NCBI RefSeq assembly: GCF_000372725.1
Contig: NW_005195300.1
Location: 158,451 to 222,450, forward strand
Direction of reading: 5' to 3'
DNA: 64,000 nt
Source: Emiliania huxleyi CCMP1516
Lineage: Eukaryota; Haptophyta; Isochrysidales; Noelaerhabdaceae
A program made the position numbers and the translations under genes. The notes under the pieces are model-generated. The model had not been told where the DNA came from. It saw nothing but the letters and a program-made list of their open reading frames with translations, and did no database searches. Positions 40,775-50,384 of the stretch are shown in pieces. Position 1 is the stretch's first letter. Every line of letters starts with the position of its first letter.

Positions 40775-42205
40775 TCACTGCCCCGGCGCCCACGCCTCGA
40801 CCTTCTTGGGCAGCAGCTGGTTCGACAGGTCCTCTCCGTGGCCTAGGCAGCCGTGTTCGCCCTGGCCCCAGGTAAAGACGCCGCCGTCGGCGGCGCGGGC
40901 GAGGCTGTGCCCGCCTCCAGCCGACACAGCGACGACGCGCTGGTCAGCCAAGGCCTCGACCTTCTTCGGCAGCAGCTGGATCTGCTCGTCGCCGTGGCCC
41001 AAGACGCCAGCGTGGCCCCAGCCCCAGCTCCAGACGGCGCCGTCGGCGGCGAGGGCGAGGCTGTGCCCGCCTCCAGCCAACACAGCGACGACGCGCTGGC
41101 CGGCAAAGGCCTCGACCTTCTTGGGCAGCAGCTGTAGCTGCGTGTCGCCGTGGCCCAGCCGGCCGCCGCCTCCATTGCCCCAGCTCCACATGCTGCCGTC
41201 AGCGGTGAGGGCGAGGCTGTGGTATCCTCCAGCCGACACAGCGATGATGCGCTGCCCAGCCAACGCTTCGATCTTCTTCGGCAGCAGCTGGTTCTGCTCG
41301 TCGCCGTGGCCCAGCTGGCCCCAAACTCCACGGCCCCAGCTCCAGACGGCGCCGTCGGCGGTGAGGGCGAGGCTATGGACGTATCCAGCCGACACAGCGA
41401 CGACGCGCTGGTCAGCCGAGGCCTCGACCTTCTTCGGCAGCAGCTGGGTCTGCTCGTCGCCGTGGCCCAGCTGGCCCCAAACTCCACGGCCCCAGCTCCA
41501 AACGGCTCCGTCGGCGGTGAGGGCGAGGCTGTGGCGGGCTCCAGCCGACACAGCGATGGCCCGCTGCCCCACCAACGACTCGACCTTCTTGGGCAGCAGC
41601 TGGTTCTGCCCGTCGCCGTGGCCCAGCTGGCCGCAGCCTCCATGGCCCCAGCTCCAGACGACACTGTCGGCGGTGAGGGCGAGGCTGTGGTACGATCTAG
41701 CCGACACGCTCACGGCACGCTCTCCGCCCAGCGGGGAAGGGAGGCGGGTCGGCGTGTTGAGCTGCGTCACTTCATCGCCGTGCCCGAGCAGCCCTGGACA
41801 GTCTGCCCCACTGCCGCACGACGAGAGCCGCCCCTCACCGTCGATGAAGAGGCTGTGCCGATGGCCTGCCGCCGCCCTCGCCGGCGGGTTGGACTCGCGC
41901 AGCAGCGCAGCGAAGCACAGCCATCGCACGGCGCAGCTCTCGCCCTCTGGCAGCGCCGGCAGCTCGAAGCCGCGCTCTTGCGCCCACAAGCGGATGCCCT
42001 CCAGCGCAAGCGAGGCGTGGAAGAGGAGCGAGACGGCCGCGACGCGAGCGATGTCAACGGGGCCGTCGCAGCGAGAGACGACGCGCACGAGGAGGTCCGT
42101 GGGGAGGTCGAGGAGGCGGGTGGGCGGCGGCGTGTCTGGCGAGGGGGCGGTGGAGGCGGAGGCGAGGCGGCGCGAGCGGCGCGAGCGGCGCGGAGGGGTG
42201 GACAT
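40775..42205 (-). CDS. F-box-like protein with RCC1 repeats
   Basis: 476 residues, intronless. After a basic N-terminus comes an F-box-like helix region (LLDLPTDLLVRVVSRCDGPV). About seven RCC1 blades follow, with the repeated core HSLALTADGAVWSWGRGVWG, QLGHGDEQNQLLPKKVEAL and a seven-bladed propeller length. Several blades are nearly identical at DNA level, so the propeller was expanded recently. F-box plus RCC1 suggests a substrate receptor of an SCF-type ubiquitin ligase; a guanine-exchange role is less likely because of the repeat type. Confidence 0.85.
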   Translation of the reverse strand: MSTPPRRSRRSRRLASASTAPSPDTPPPTRLLDLPTDLLVRVVSRCDGPVDIARVAAVSLLFHASLALEGIRLWAQERGFELPALPEGESCAVRWLCFAALLRESNPPARAAAGHRHSLFIDGEGRLSSCGSGADCPGLLGHGDEVTQLNTPTRLPSPLGGERAVSVSARSYHSLALTADSVVWSWGHGGCGQLGHGDGQNQLLPKKVESLVGQRAIAVSAGARHSLALTADGAVWSWGRGVWGQLGHGDEQTQLLPKKVEASADQRVVAVSAGYVHSLALTADGAVWSWGRGVWGQLGHGDEQNQLLPKKIEALAGQRIIAVSAGGYHSLALTADGSMWSWGNGGGGRLGHGDTQLQLLPKKVEAFAGQRVVAVLAGGGHSLALAADGAVWSWGWGHAGVLGHGDEQIQLLPKKVEALADQRVVAVSAGGGHSLARAADGGVFTWGQGEHGCLGHGEDLSNQLLPKKVEAWAPGQ

Positions 42206-42887
42206 CGCGATAAAAAATCCCTGAAGCCGCTTCAGTAGGTTTTTTCTTTGAGAGCGCCTTCGTTGTTAATAGAAGAAAGGGAAAGTTCCCCTACGGGTAT
42301 GTTCGTAAGAGCTACATACACTGAAAAGAGGGAATAGTGACGCAACCGAGTGGTCGCGAGTGGTCGCACGGCGGCCCAACCCCTTGGGCTCAACGAGGTT
42401 TTCCGGAAAAAAAAAGGAAAACAGAGGGTCCCCAGCACTTTGCGTTTCCGGAAATTTCCAGGGAAAACAGAGGGTGTTTGGTGCTCCATTCTAGAAACTC
42501 GCGAGTTTCCCTGAGTCTGAGTACTGAGAGCTGGTCTGGGGCAAAATCTGAGGCAAAATTGAGGAAATCGACAAAACACCCAGGCGGTCGCAGGGTAATT
42601 TCCAGGTATACACGGGTTCTGCGCAAAATTCCCGGCATTTTGACGATTTGGCCTAAAATTTGGCTGATTTTGGGCCCAAACCAGCCTCAGACTCGGCTCA
42701 GAGCCAAAAAATTGACGATTTCCACGGAGTTTTCTCGGGAAAATAGAGAGGAAAAGAGAGGGTGCTGTAGAGAAAAAAGGAAAGGAAAACAGACGGGGTG
42801 CGAGAGGCAAACCTCGTTGGCAACCCCACCACCTTGATCGACTCGAGTACAGCCCGTCCTGTATCGACTCGAGTACGGGCTACCGAC
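42206..42887. other. Intergenic region, nothing recognised
   Basis: AT-richer than its surroundings, with repeated GGAAAACAGAGGGT at about 42416 and 42462 and a tandem TCGACTCGAGTAC pair at about 42838-42876 just before the next gene. Confidence 0.4.
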
Positions 42888-43379
42888 ATGCGGCTCTCGG
42901 CCTCCTTCGTGCTGGCCCTCATCGTGCCGGGCGCATTCGGCTGGTGGCTGTGTCCTTCGCCAGAGGCGTGGAATGACACCTCCCGTGTGTACTCAATCAG
43001 GCCGCTCAAGTATGACGCTTGGACGGTGAGCGCCAACCTGCTGGGGACCTTTGACTTGGTGACGCAGTACAACACCGGTGTCCTCCAGACGCGCGAGATC
43101 CACTTTGGAGACCAGAACGAGATCACCTCCATCGTGGACGTTTCCTGAAACGGGCGACGCAGGCTGCAAAAGTGGATCGCGACACCGATCAACGCCACTG
43201 AGGGCACCTTTGAGCGGTGGAACCGAGTCGATGGCGCTGGCGTAGAGTCAGCGACAAGCGTTTCAGACGGCGGGTACGACTATACCGGGGTCAAGCTCTA
43301 CGACCGCTCGGGCGCCTACCCCTCTCACATCGCCGAGTGGCAGCGCGACGCCTACCCAAGGGTGTATGACTGCTCTTGA
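42888..43379 (+). CDS. Small secreted protein with an in-frame TGA
   Basis: ATG 42888 opens a signal peptide (MRLSASFVLALIVPGAFG). The frame reads WWLCPSPEAWNDTSRVYSIR and TREIHFGDQNEITSIVDVS to a TGA at 43146. The same frame then stays open for 76 more codons with equally protein-like sequence (LQKWIATPINATEGTFERWN, YDYTGVKLYDRSGAYPSHIA) to a second TGA at 43377. So the product is 86 residues, or about 162 if the TGA is read through, decoded as selenocysteine, or a mutation of CGA. No family was recognised. Confidence 0.55.
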
Positions 43380-43845
43380 GAGGCGCCGTCTCCGAGACAC
43401 TGTGTGTTACTAGCGGCAGCGGTGTTGAGTACCGGATCTGATTGTTGTCTTTTAAGAGGGCGCACACATCCCTTACGATGTGCGCGACGCCTCTACACTC
43501 TACTAAACAAGAGCGACAACACACGTACGACACAGGAGGTCTGGCACACAGTGCTCTGCTCGACCCTATAGTGTACCCTCTCACAGGCTCTCGCATGGAT
43601 GGCCCCGCACGCACAGGGGAGACGTATGCGGACGCCCCGCTCTGTCTCGAGCATACGGGCGATACGTAGCTGCACACAAATAGACGTAGTCCTCCTCAAC
43701 ACCGTTGCATAGCAAGCTATTGGACAAGCCTCCCAGAGGGCGGCGGCGGCACGGGTGAGGGCCGCCCGGCCACGACGTGGCCGGTCGCGGAGATGGTACG
43801 CACTGCACGCCTTTCCGCAGGGCGCGATGCGACTCAAAGATGTCG
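43380..43845. other. Intergenic region, nothing recognised
   Basis: Lies between converging 3' ends. No coding pattern was found. Confidence 0.4.
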
Positions 43846-44600
43846 CTAGCGGCCAAGCGGCTCTGTGGTGAGCTCAAGCAGAGAGAGCATTTCCGCGGTC
43901 GAGAGGTGCTCGCCGCTGCCAAACGCAAAGGCGTGCGGCTCGGCGTCCAGCCGCTGAGGTGCCGGCGAGTTGATGGTCGTCTCCGTCTCCGACCCCAAGT
44001 CATCGCACGCCGTGCCGACGTCGAGCTCGTCGAGCCACAGGAGCGGGAGCTCGGCGCCAAAGTCGTCCGTGTAGAAGGTCAGCGCGGGCGAGCACGGGTC
44101 CGCCTCGCTATCGACCGACTCACTCTCGACCGGCTCGCTCCTCTCGGGCTCGCTCCTCGCGGGCTCCGCTGCCGCCTTTTTCGCCGGTGGCTCGGCCGCT
44201 GACGGCGATGACGTCCTGACGGTTCTCTTGCGTTTGTGCAGCCGCTGGCGGCGGTTCTGAAACCACACCTGCGCCATCGAATCGGAGGTTCAGACGCTGT
44301 GCGTGGAGCGGGCGGTCCGCTCGCAGCTCGCGCCTGCACTTGGCGCGGGTTCAGGTTGCACTCCTCCGCGAGACGTCGAGTGAGGAACGAATCGGGCGTG
44401 GTCTTGAGATCGAACGTGGCTTCCAGGATGGCGCGCTGCTCCGGCTTAAGTGACCTGGTGTAGTGAGGAGGGCGGTGGCATAAGTGATCGACGGTGACGA
44501 AGGCGGTGGCGTCGAGGGCGGAGGTGGAGTGGGTGGTGGCGGAGAGATTGGTGGCGATGAGGCAGTGGCGCAGAGGCGGCGACCTTGTCGATGGCCGCAT
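43846..44600 (-). CDS. Homeodomain protein
   Basis: Exons 44600-44340 and 44268-43846, joined CAA|GTG across a 71-base GT-AG intron, encode 227 residues. The homeodomain lies at about residues 46-105. Helix 1 is RSLKPEQRAILEATF, helix 2 FLTRRLAEECNLNPRQV and the recognition helix VWFQNRRQRLHKRKR, so the invariant WF.N.R residues are intact. The intron interrupts the recognition helix. The C-terminal half is Ser/Glu/Pro-rich and acidic (FYTDDFGAELPLLWLDELD), like a transcription activation region. It should be a nuclear DNA-binding regulator. Confidence 0.85.
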
Positions 44601-44980
44601 CGGTTCTCCGGCTGATGATCAGGCCGTTCGGGACAAGGGAGCCGACTAGGAAGCCGACAGGAGTAAAGGGCACCACGGCTTGCCTTCTGAAACTTCGGAG
44701 TTAGCCGCCGATATTGCAACAGCCGCGTCCAAGCCCCGCAAGGAGAAAAAAGAAATATTCAAGCTTTTGTCAGCTGTCAGGGCCGTATATCAGAGCTCTA
44801 GTAAGCTCGGAGACACCCCATTAGTGCGACTCGACCTCTTTGAGTCACTGCCTTCCCGGCGGGTTGGGAGAGAGATTTTTAGAAGCCAACAAGAAATGTG
44901 TCACAGAAAGTGATTTGGGCTTCGACACAGGTGCGAACTGGCGCGTGCTAGTACTATCACCGGCACACCACCGGAGCCGC

Positions 44981-45253
44981 CTAAGCGACTCCGTTAAGAA
45001 CGGCAATGCACTTAGCTCCGTGCACAATGCCGCTGTCCCCGCACGCTAGCTCGTTCACCGTCTGCCACGCCACGGCGGTGTGGAGAACGACAGACAAGCG
45101 CTGCATCTGCAGCCCGTGCCAGTTCTTGGTGGTCCATGTGACCTCATCGAGGTGCTGAGCGTGCGAAAGTTTGTTACTCAGCTGGTCCGCCGCCTGCCGA
45201 AGAATTCTGCGGACGCCGTCCCCGAAGCCGCCGAACGTCTCGAAGTCGAGCAA
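44981..45253 (-). pseudogene. Fragment of a mobile-element-type ORF
   Basis: The frame encodes LDFETFGGFGDGVRRILRQA, QLSNKLSHAQHLDEVTWTT and LQMQRLSVVLHTAVAWQTV. The pattern E.FGGF, then SNKL..AQ.DE.TW, then MQ.LSV.LH..... resembles the C-terminal block of repetitive algal ORFs and is related to the fragment at 10330-10622. It is cut off on both sides. The call is from pattern memory only. Confidence 0.3.
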
Positions 45254-45304
45254 ACGCAGGTCGCAATTCTTCTCGGAAAAAAAGATTTTTTGCAGCTAAT
45301 GGGG

Positions 45305-47861
45305 ATGCGGAGGACACGCCTGATCGCGGCGATCACCGCGCTAGCCGCGGCCCCCGCCGCCGCGCTGACGGTCGGCCCGACGCTTCGGCCGGCGGCCGGC
45401 GCGGCGCAGCGCACCTCCGGCCGCGTCCGGGCCGTCGCAGAGCTCGTGCGCGCAGACTCGCCGCCGGCGATCGGCACCGCGCTGCCCGACTGCCCGCCGA
45501 CGATATGGGACGCGGACGAGATCGACATCGAGGCGTGGCAGAAGCAGTACCGGGAGGAGGGTCTGCCCGTCTGCCCGATTGAGATCCACGCCACCGAGGC
45601 GGCCAACGCCGCGGGCGCCGCGTGGTTTGTCGAGCGGCGCGAGGAGCTCAAGGCGACGCTCGAGAAGCACGGGACGATCTGGTTCCGCGGGTTCGAGCTG
45701 ATGAAGGACGCGGACGGGTTCCGCTCCTTCTGGGAGTCGCTCGACCTCGACCCGTGCCTCGACCCGCTCCACACCTCGGGCCTCCGCAAGTTCCTCTCAA
45801 AAGACGACGCGCTGTACGAGGAGGCGAGCGCCGCCACCTCTGCACGCCGCCGCCTCCCGCGCCGCCGCCTCCCACGCCACCGCCTCCCACGCCACCGCCT
45901 CACGCCGCCGCCGGCCTCGCCACCCTCGTCGCCGCTAGCCTCATACCCCACCGACGCCTCGCCGCCGCCACCACCACACTCGCCGCCGCTGCCGCCGCTG
46001 CTGCCGGAGGCGCAAACGAGGCAAGGCGTTGGGGGCGGCCTGGCGCCGCACTTCCAGCGACTCGCCCTGGAGGCGCCTCCGGCGACGAGGAGGGAGAAGA
46101 AGGGCTTGACCGCCGTTTGCCCGCCTCTCGCCACCGCCTCCCTCGCCGCCGCCACCGCCGGCCCCTCCGCCCCCCTCGCCTCCGCCCTCGCCGCCCCCAC
46201 CCTCGCCGCCTCCCTCGCCACCGCCTCCCTCGCCGCCGCCACCGCCGGCCCCTCCGCCCTCGCCGCCTCCACCCTCGCCGCCTCCCTCGCCCCCGTCCTC
46301 ACCACCGCCGCCGTCGCCCCCACCGCCTCTTGTGCCCGCAGGTCAACAAGGAGTCGCTCTCCATATCTCCATATATCTCCCCATATCTCCCCCCCGCAGG
46401 TCAACAAGGAGTCGCTCTCGAAGCACTACATCGGGCTGCACAACGAGAGCACGTTCAAGAAGACGGCAAAGGCGGGCGCCTTCGTCTGCTTCAAGCCCGC
46501 CACCGGCTGGGGAGGCGACTTCTTCCTCGCGGACGGCGAGGCAATCTTCTGCGAGGAACCCTCCAGGAGCCTTCCAGGAGCCTTCTAGGCGACTTCTTCC
46601 TCGCGGACGGCGAGGCAATCTTCCGCGATCTCGACCCCGAGGTGCTCCGCGAGATCGTGAGGCGGAAGGTCCGCATCTCGGTGTCGAATCTCGACTTCGA
46701 TTTGCTCGACAAGCTGCCGCCGCCGCAAAAGGAGGCGGCGATGCGCAAGCTCGAGCAGATGGTTGCGGACGGCGTCGCGCCAAAGTTCGACATGGACCTG
46801 GAGATGCTCTGGGGGACGGACGGGCGCGCGATGCGGCTGCAGGCCGTGCAGAACGCGCAGTCTCCGGTCAACCGCCACCCCGCCACCGGCCGGCCGGCGT
46901 GGTTCTGCAACCTGCACAACCAGGCGCGCTTCCTGCGCGAGCGGAGGCCGTGCGGCACGCCCGAGGTATGCATGGCCGACCTCCACTTTGGCGACCCTTC
47001 TAGCACCCTTCTGGGAGCCTTCCAGGAACCGTCTAGGTTGGCATGACCGACATCTACTTTGGCGACCTCTCGCTCATCCCCGGCGGGATGCTGCAGCACA
47101 TCAACGAGGTGTCCGAGAAGAGACGCTGTTCACACCTACAGCTGTGAACAGGCGGGATGCTGCAGCACATCAACGAGGTGTCGGAGAAGAGACGCTGTTC
47201 ACACCTGCAGCTGTGAACAGGCGAGATGCTGCAGCACATCAACGAGGTGTCCGAGAAGAGACGCTGTTCACACCTGCAGCTGTGAACAGGCGGGATGCTG
47301 CAGCACATCAACGAGGTGTCGGAGAAGAGGCGCTGTTCACACCTGCAGCTGTGAACAGGCGAGATGCTGCAGCACATCAACGAGGTGTCCGAGAAGAACA
47401 TCGTCACCGTGCCGATGCAGCCCGGCGAGGTGCTGCTCTGCGACAACTACCGCGTGCTGCACGGGCGGGACATCTTCGACGGCGACCTCCCCACACCTCC
47501 CCACACCTCCCCACACCTCCCCACACCTCCCCACACCTCCTCGTACCTCCCCATACCTCCCCACACACCCCCATCCCTCCCCCTCATACCTCCCCATCCC
47601 TCCCCCTCATACCTCCCCATCCCTCCTCCCCATACCTCCCCATTCCTCCCCATACCTCCCCATACCTCCCCCCACAACTCCCCACATCTCCCCACATCTC
47701 CCCATACCTCCCCATACCTCCCCATACCTCCCCACGTCTCCCCGAGAGCAGGCGACCGCTTGCACGCCGTCTCCTGGTTCGGCGACGAGAAGCTGCAGGA
47801 CGACAGCGCGGCCAACAAGCCGGGCGACCTGCTCAACGTCGTGCTCAACTCGGCCTTCTGA
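45305..47861 (+). CDS. TauD/TfdA-type Fe(II)/2-oxoglutarate dioxygenase, six exons
   Basis: Exons 45305-45823, 46400-46514, 46589-46965, 47037-47082, 47359-47481 and 47752-47861 fit in phase and give 429 residues (an ATG six bases upstream is also possible). The N-terminus (LIAAITALAAAPAAALT) is a signal or plastid leader. The fold starts at HGTIWFRGFELMKDADGFRS; the metal-binding H-x-E is HNE (187-189) and the distal His is in VLHGRD (387). The family hydroxylates small molecules using 2-oxoglutarate and O2; the substrate here is unknown. Four of five introns have GC donors, and introns 2-5 begin with copies of the following exon. The 576-base first intron is stop-free and in phase. Confidence 0.8.
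46342..46399 (+). repeat. Intron unit inserted exactly at an existing acceptor
   Basis: GTCAACAAGGAGTCGCTCTC appears at 46342 after CCCGCAG and again at 46400 after CCCGCAG. Between them lies a CATATCTCC repeat. The 58-base unit is itself a GT-AG intron stacked on the end of intron 1. Confidence 0.8.
46515..46588 (+). repeat. GC-AG exon-copy intron with family B insert
   Basis: The first 40 bases copy the next exon start (GCGACTTCTTCCTCGCGGAC, one mismatch in 40), followed by GGAACCCTCCAGGAGCCTTC...TTCTAG. Removal restores WGGDFF. Confidence 0.85.
46966..47036 (+). repeat. GT-AG exon-copy intron with family B insert
   Basis: It starts as a diverged copy of the next exon (GTATGCATGGCCGACCTCCA against GTTGGCATGACCGACATCTA) and ends CCAGGAACCGTCTAG. 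Removal restores PEVGMTDIYFGDL. Confidence 0.8.
47083..47358 (+). repeat. Four tandem 69-bp GC-AG intron units, family A
   Basis: Units 47083-47151, 47152-47220, 47221-47289 and 47290-47358 each start with a copy of the following exon (GCGRGATGCTGCAGCACATC) and end in GAGACGCTGTTCACACC...CTGTGAACAG. Each unit alone is a complete GC-AG intron. The units differ by one to three bases. Confidence 0.9.
47482..47751 (+). repeat. GC-AG intron with CCCCACACCT repeats
   Basis: Starts GCGACC like the next exon (GCGACCGCTTG) and consists of CTCCCCATAC/CTCCCCACAC repeats. Ends GAGAGCAG. Confidence 0.7.
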
Positions 47862-48370
47862 CGGGGGGCGCAGCCAGCTAGTGGCGGGGCGGTACGCCAA
47901 ACGCCATGCGCATGCAGCATGGGCTCGAGGCCGAGCGTGGAACAGTGTGCAGTGAGACGCTTGAGACTTGAGTCACTGAGTTTCTGCTTTTCGCTGTGAG
48001 GCTGCTAGATAGCGAGTGACGGGCGCTGAGATGGACGGCCGGGCTGATGAACTCCCTTCGTTGTGACAGCACACGGACGATAGAGTCGATACACGCACAC
48101 GCACTAAACTATACACACACTGTCGACACACGACACGTCCACGCAGCTCGCGCGCGCGCCATGGCGGCGTGCGACCGCGTGGCTGGCTGGGGCGGCTGCC
48201 GCCTGCCACCGGCCACGCCCGCCACGCGAGCCGCCGCACTGCCACTGGCTCCGGTGGGGAGCCTAGGCTCCGCACACCGCATCGGTCGGCCTCGTGGCGC
48301 AGCCACTCTTTCGTGGCACTAATAGCTCTGACCGGTCCCCGCCCAAGCGAAGACCGTCAGAATTGGAGGC
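47862..48370. other. Intergenic region, nothing recognised
   Basis: No gene recognised. Probably 3' flank of the dioxygenase gene. Confidence 0.4.
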
Positions 48371-48515
48371 TCAGCACACGAACGGCACCAAGTGGTTTGC
48401 GGGCCAATTCAATTTGATGTACGACTGCTGGGTGACGATCGCCCGGGCCGAGAGATAGGTGGGGTACGCCAACCCCGCGAACACGAGCAGCGCGTTGATT
48501 TGCGAGGGAGCGGGC
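48371..48515 (-). CDS. Possible terminal exon of a membrane protein
   Basis: After a CACGCAG acceptor, the minus strand encodes QINALLVFAGLAYPTYLSAR and QQSYIKLNWPANHLVPFVC to a stop. The first part looks like a membrane helix. No upstream exon could be identified, so this is tentative. Confidence 0.25.
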
Positions 48516-48854
48516 ATGGGACCTGCGTGCCGCGGGGTCGGCCGTGTGAGCGTGCCGGTAGATGGACAGGGCGGAACGAGAGGCGAGTCGAAGTGTGAAA
48601 GTGTGGGGCAGCGAGGCGTGGGCGGGGCAGGGACCGCGAAGGGAGTCGATGAATGGCAGATTCCCACTGAAGATCTGCGGCGCATCATAGTGCCCGCGCC
48701 GCGTGACAGGATTGCTTGAGCACTGGATACTCGAGTAGGGTCGATTCCGCATGGTACAGGATTGCTCACAGCTGTGTGAGCGCTGTCAGAGCGGTGTTTC
48801 GACACCGATATCGTTCAAGGAACGCTGTTCAAATTCGTGGACCTTCTCTCTCAC

Positions 48855-49012
<158 letters not shown>

Positions 49013-49230
49013 GCCGTGGGGCTCCTATCTTTTAGACCTGGAGTCGCGAGGGATGCCTGGCCCCTTGCCCCACCACATTGCATGTGGAGAAATTTACCTG
49101 ACCTTACCTTAGGTCGCCCTCGCCGCGCTCGTCGCGTCGCTCGCTGCAGCCTGGTCTTTCGCTCCTCGGTGAGGCGACGCACACGCCAGAGGAGCCGCCG
49201 CCGCCCAACGCTTCGCAGCTGCTGGTCCCG

Positions 49231-50243
49231 ATGCCGCGTCCCGTGGTCAGCTTGGGCCTCGTGCAGCAGCTAGACGTCGCACTCGTCGCGCTCATCGCCG
49301 CCAGCGCAAACCTCTGGTGGTGCGGGCGGCGGCGCGCGGCAGCTTGGCTGCTCTGCGCCAGCTTCGTGGTCCGCACTTGGCTGCAACAGCCAATCACGGC
49401 ACTTCTCCCAGTCGAAGCGCTGCCGCCCTTCGTCGACCTGCTCCGCTCCAACGCGCTGCGCTGCGCCTTCTTCGTGTTCGCTGCCCTCGTCGGCGCCTCC
49501 CCCCTCTCCTTCCGAGAAGGCACAGCCGCGCTCCTCGCTGTTGTGGCCGCGTGGCTCGTCCAGGCGTGTGTGCTGTATACGCGCCTCGGGCGCGCCGACG
49601 CCGTGGTGGTCGCATTGCTGTTCCCCATGATGGTCGCGGCCGGCTCCCTCGCTGCGCGTGCTATCTGCTATCCCCCAGGCCCTGGGACGCCCGGTGCAGC
49701 TGGGCCGGCTGCGGCGGCTGCACCGAGTGCGGCGCCGAGTCCGAGTGCAAGCCGTTTTGTGAGGACAAGACGCAGGCATGGGATGACAAGTGCACCTGGG
49801 AGGGCTGCAACGGCTGCTCCGAGTGCGGCGCCGAGTCCGAGTGCAAGCCGTTCTGTGAGACCAAGACGCAACCATGGTCGTCAAAGTGCTCATGGAACGG
49901 ATGCTCGGCCTGCGGGGACACGTGTGCAATGCGTGCAAGCCGTACTGTGCGATCAAGACGGACCCGTGGGATATGCTCTGCAGCTGGAACGGCTGCTCTA
50001 GCTGCACCGAGTGCTCCGTGTCCCCGCCGCCATCGGTGCCGCCCCCGTCGTCACCGCCGCCACCGACACCGCCGCCACCCATGCCACCACCGCCCTCTAA
50101 GCCACCCTCCATCCCCCCTCTCAGCCACCATCCACGCCACCTTCCAAGCCGCCCGCTGAGCCACCATCTACGCCACCCTCCACGCCACCCTCCGTTCCGC
50201 CCTCCACCCCGCCCTCCACCCCACCCTCCGCACCGCCTCCCGC
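49231..50243 (+). CDS. Multi-pass membrane protein with Cys-rich repeats, frames broken
   Basis: Frame 49231-49676 encodes four to five hydrophobic segments (LDVALVALIAASANLWWC, AFFVFAALVGASPLS, AALLAVVAAWLVQACVLYT, VVALLFPMMVAAGSLAARAI). From 49679 another frame encodes Cys-rich repeats (PWDARCSWAGCGGCTECG, CKPFCEDKTQAWDDKCTWEG). The third repeat (CKPYCAIKTDPWDMLCSWNG) and a Pro-rich tail lie in yet another frame from about 49920. The first change can be an intron ending CCCCCAG at 49678; the second is more likely an indel. The real start is probably in an upstream exon. Cys-W-C modules of this sort occur in surface proteins of algae; function unknown. Confidence 0.45.
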
Positions 50244-50384
50244 GTCCCCAGCTATGGGCGTGTCCACGTTGGAGCCAGGTGTGGTGTGGACGCGAGAATA
50301 GCTCCGCCGTTCATGGAGGCAACCGATGCGAGTCGACTGGTGTGTGTCGTCGTGGTTTCGTATCAAGAATACTCACTCACTCAC
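50244..50384 (+). repeat. 140-bp inverted repeat, left copy
   Basis: Matches 56245-56386 in inverted orientation with only about three differences. The arms lie 6 kb apart and bracket the ADP-ribosyltransferase-LRR gene. The left arm is continuous with the Pro-rich tail of the Cys-rich gene and supplies the stop of the LRR gene. Confidence 0.85.

Noticed and set aside
40695-42224. 509-codon plus-strand frame opposite the RCC1 gene
   Set aside because: Repeats mirror the RCC1 blades; it is antisense shadow.
47059-47955. Cys- and His-rich repeated ORFs (CCSTSTRCRRRDAVHTCSCE) over the dioxygenase gene
   Set aside because: They are alternative frames through the four tandem intron units.
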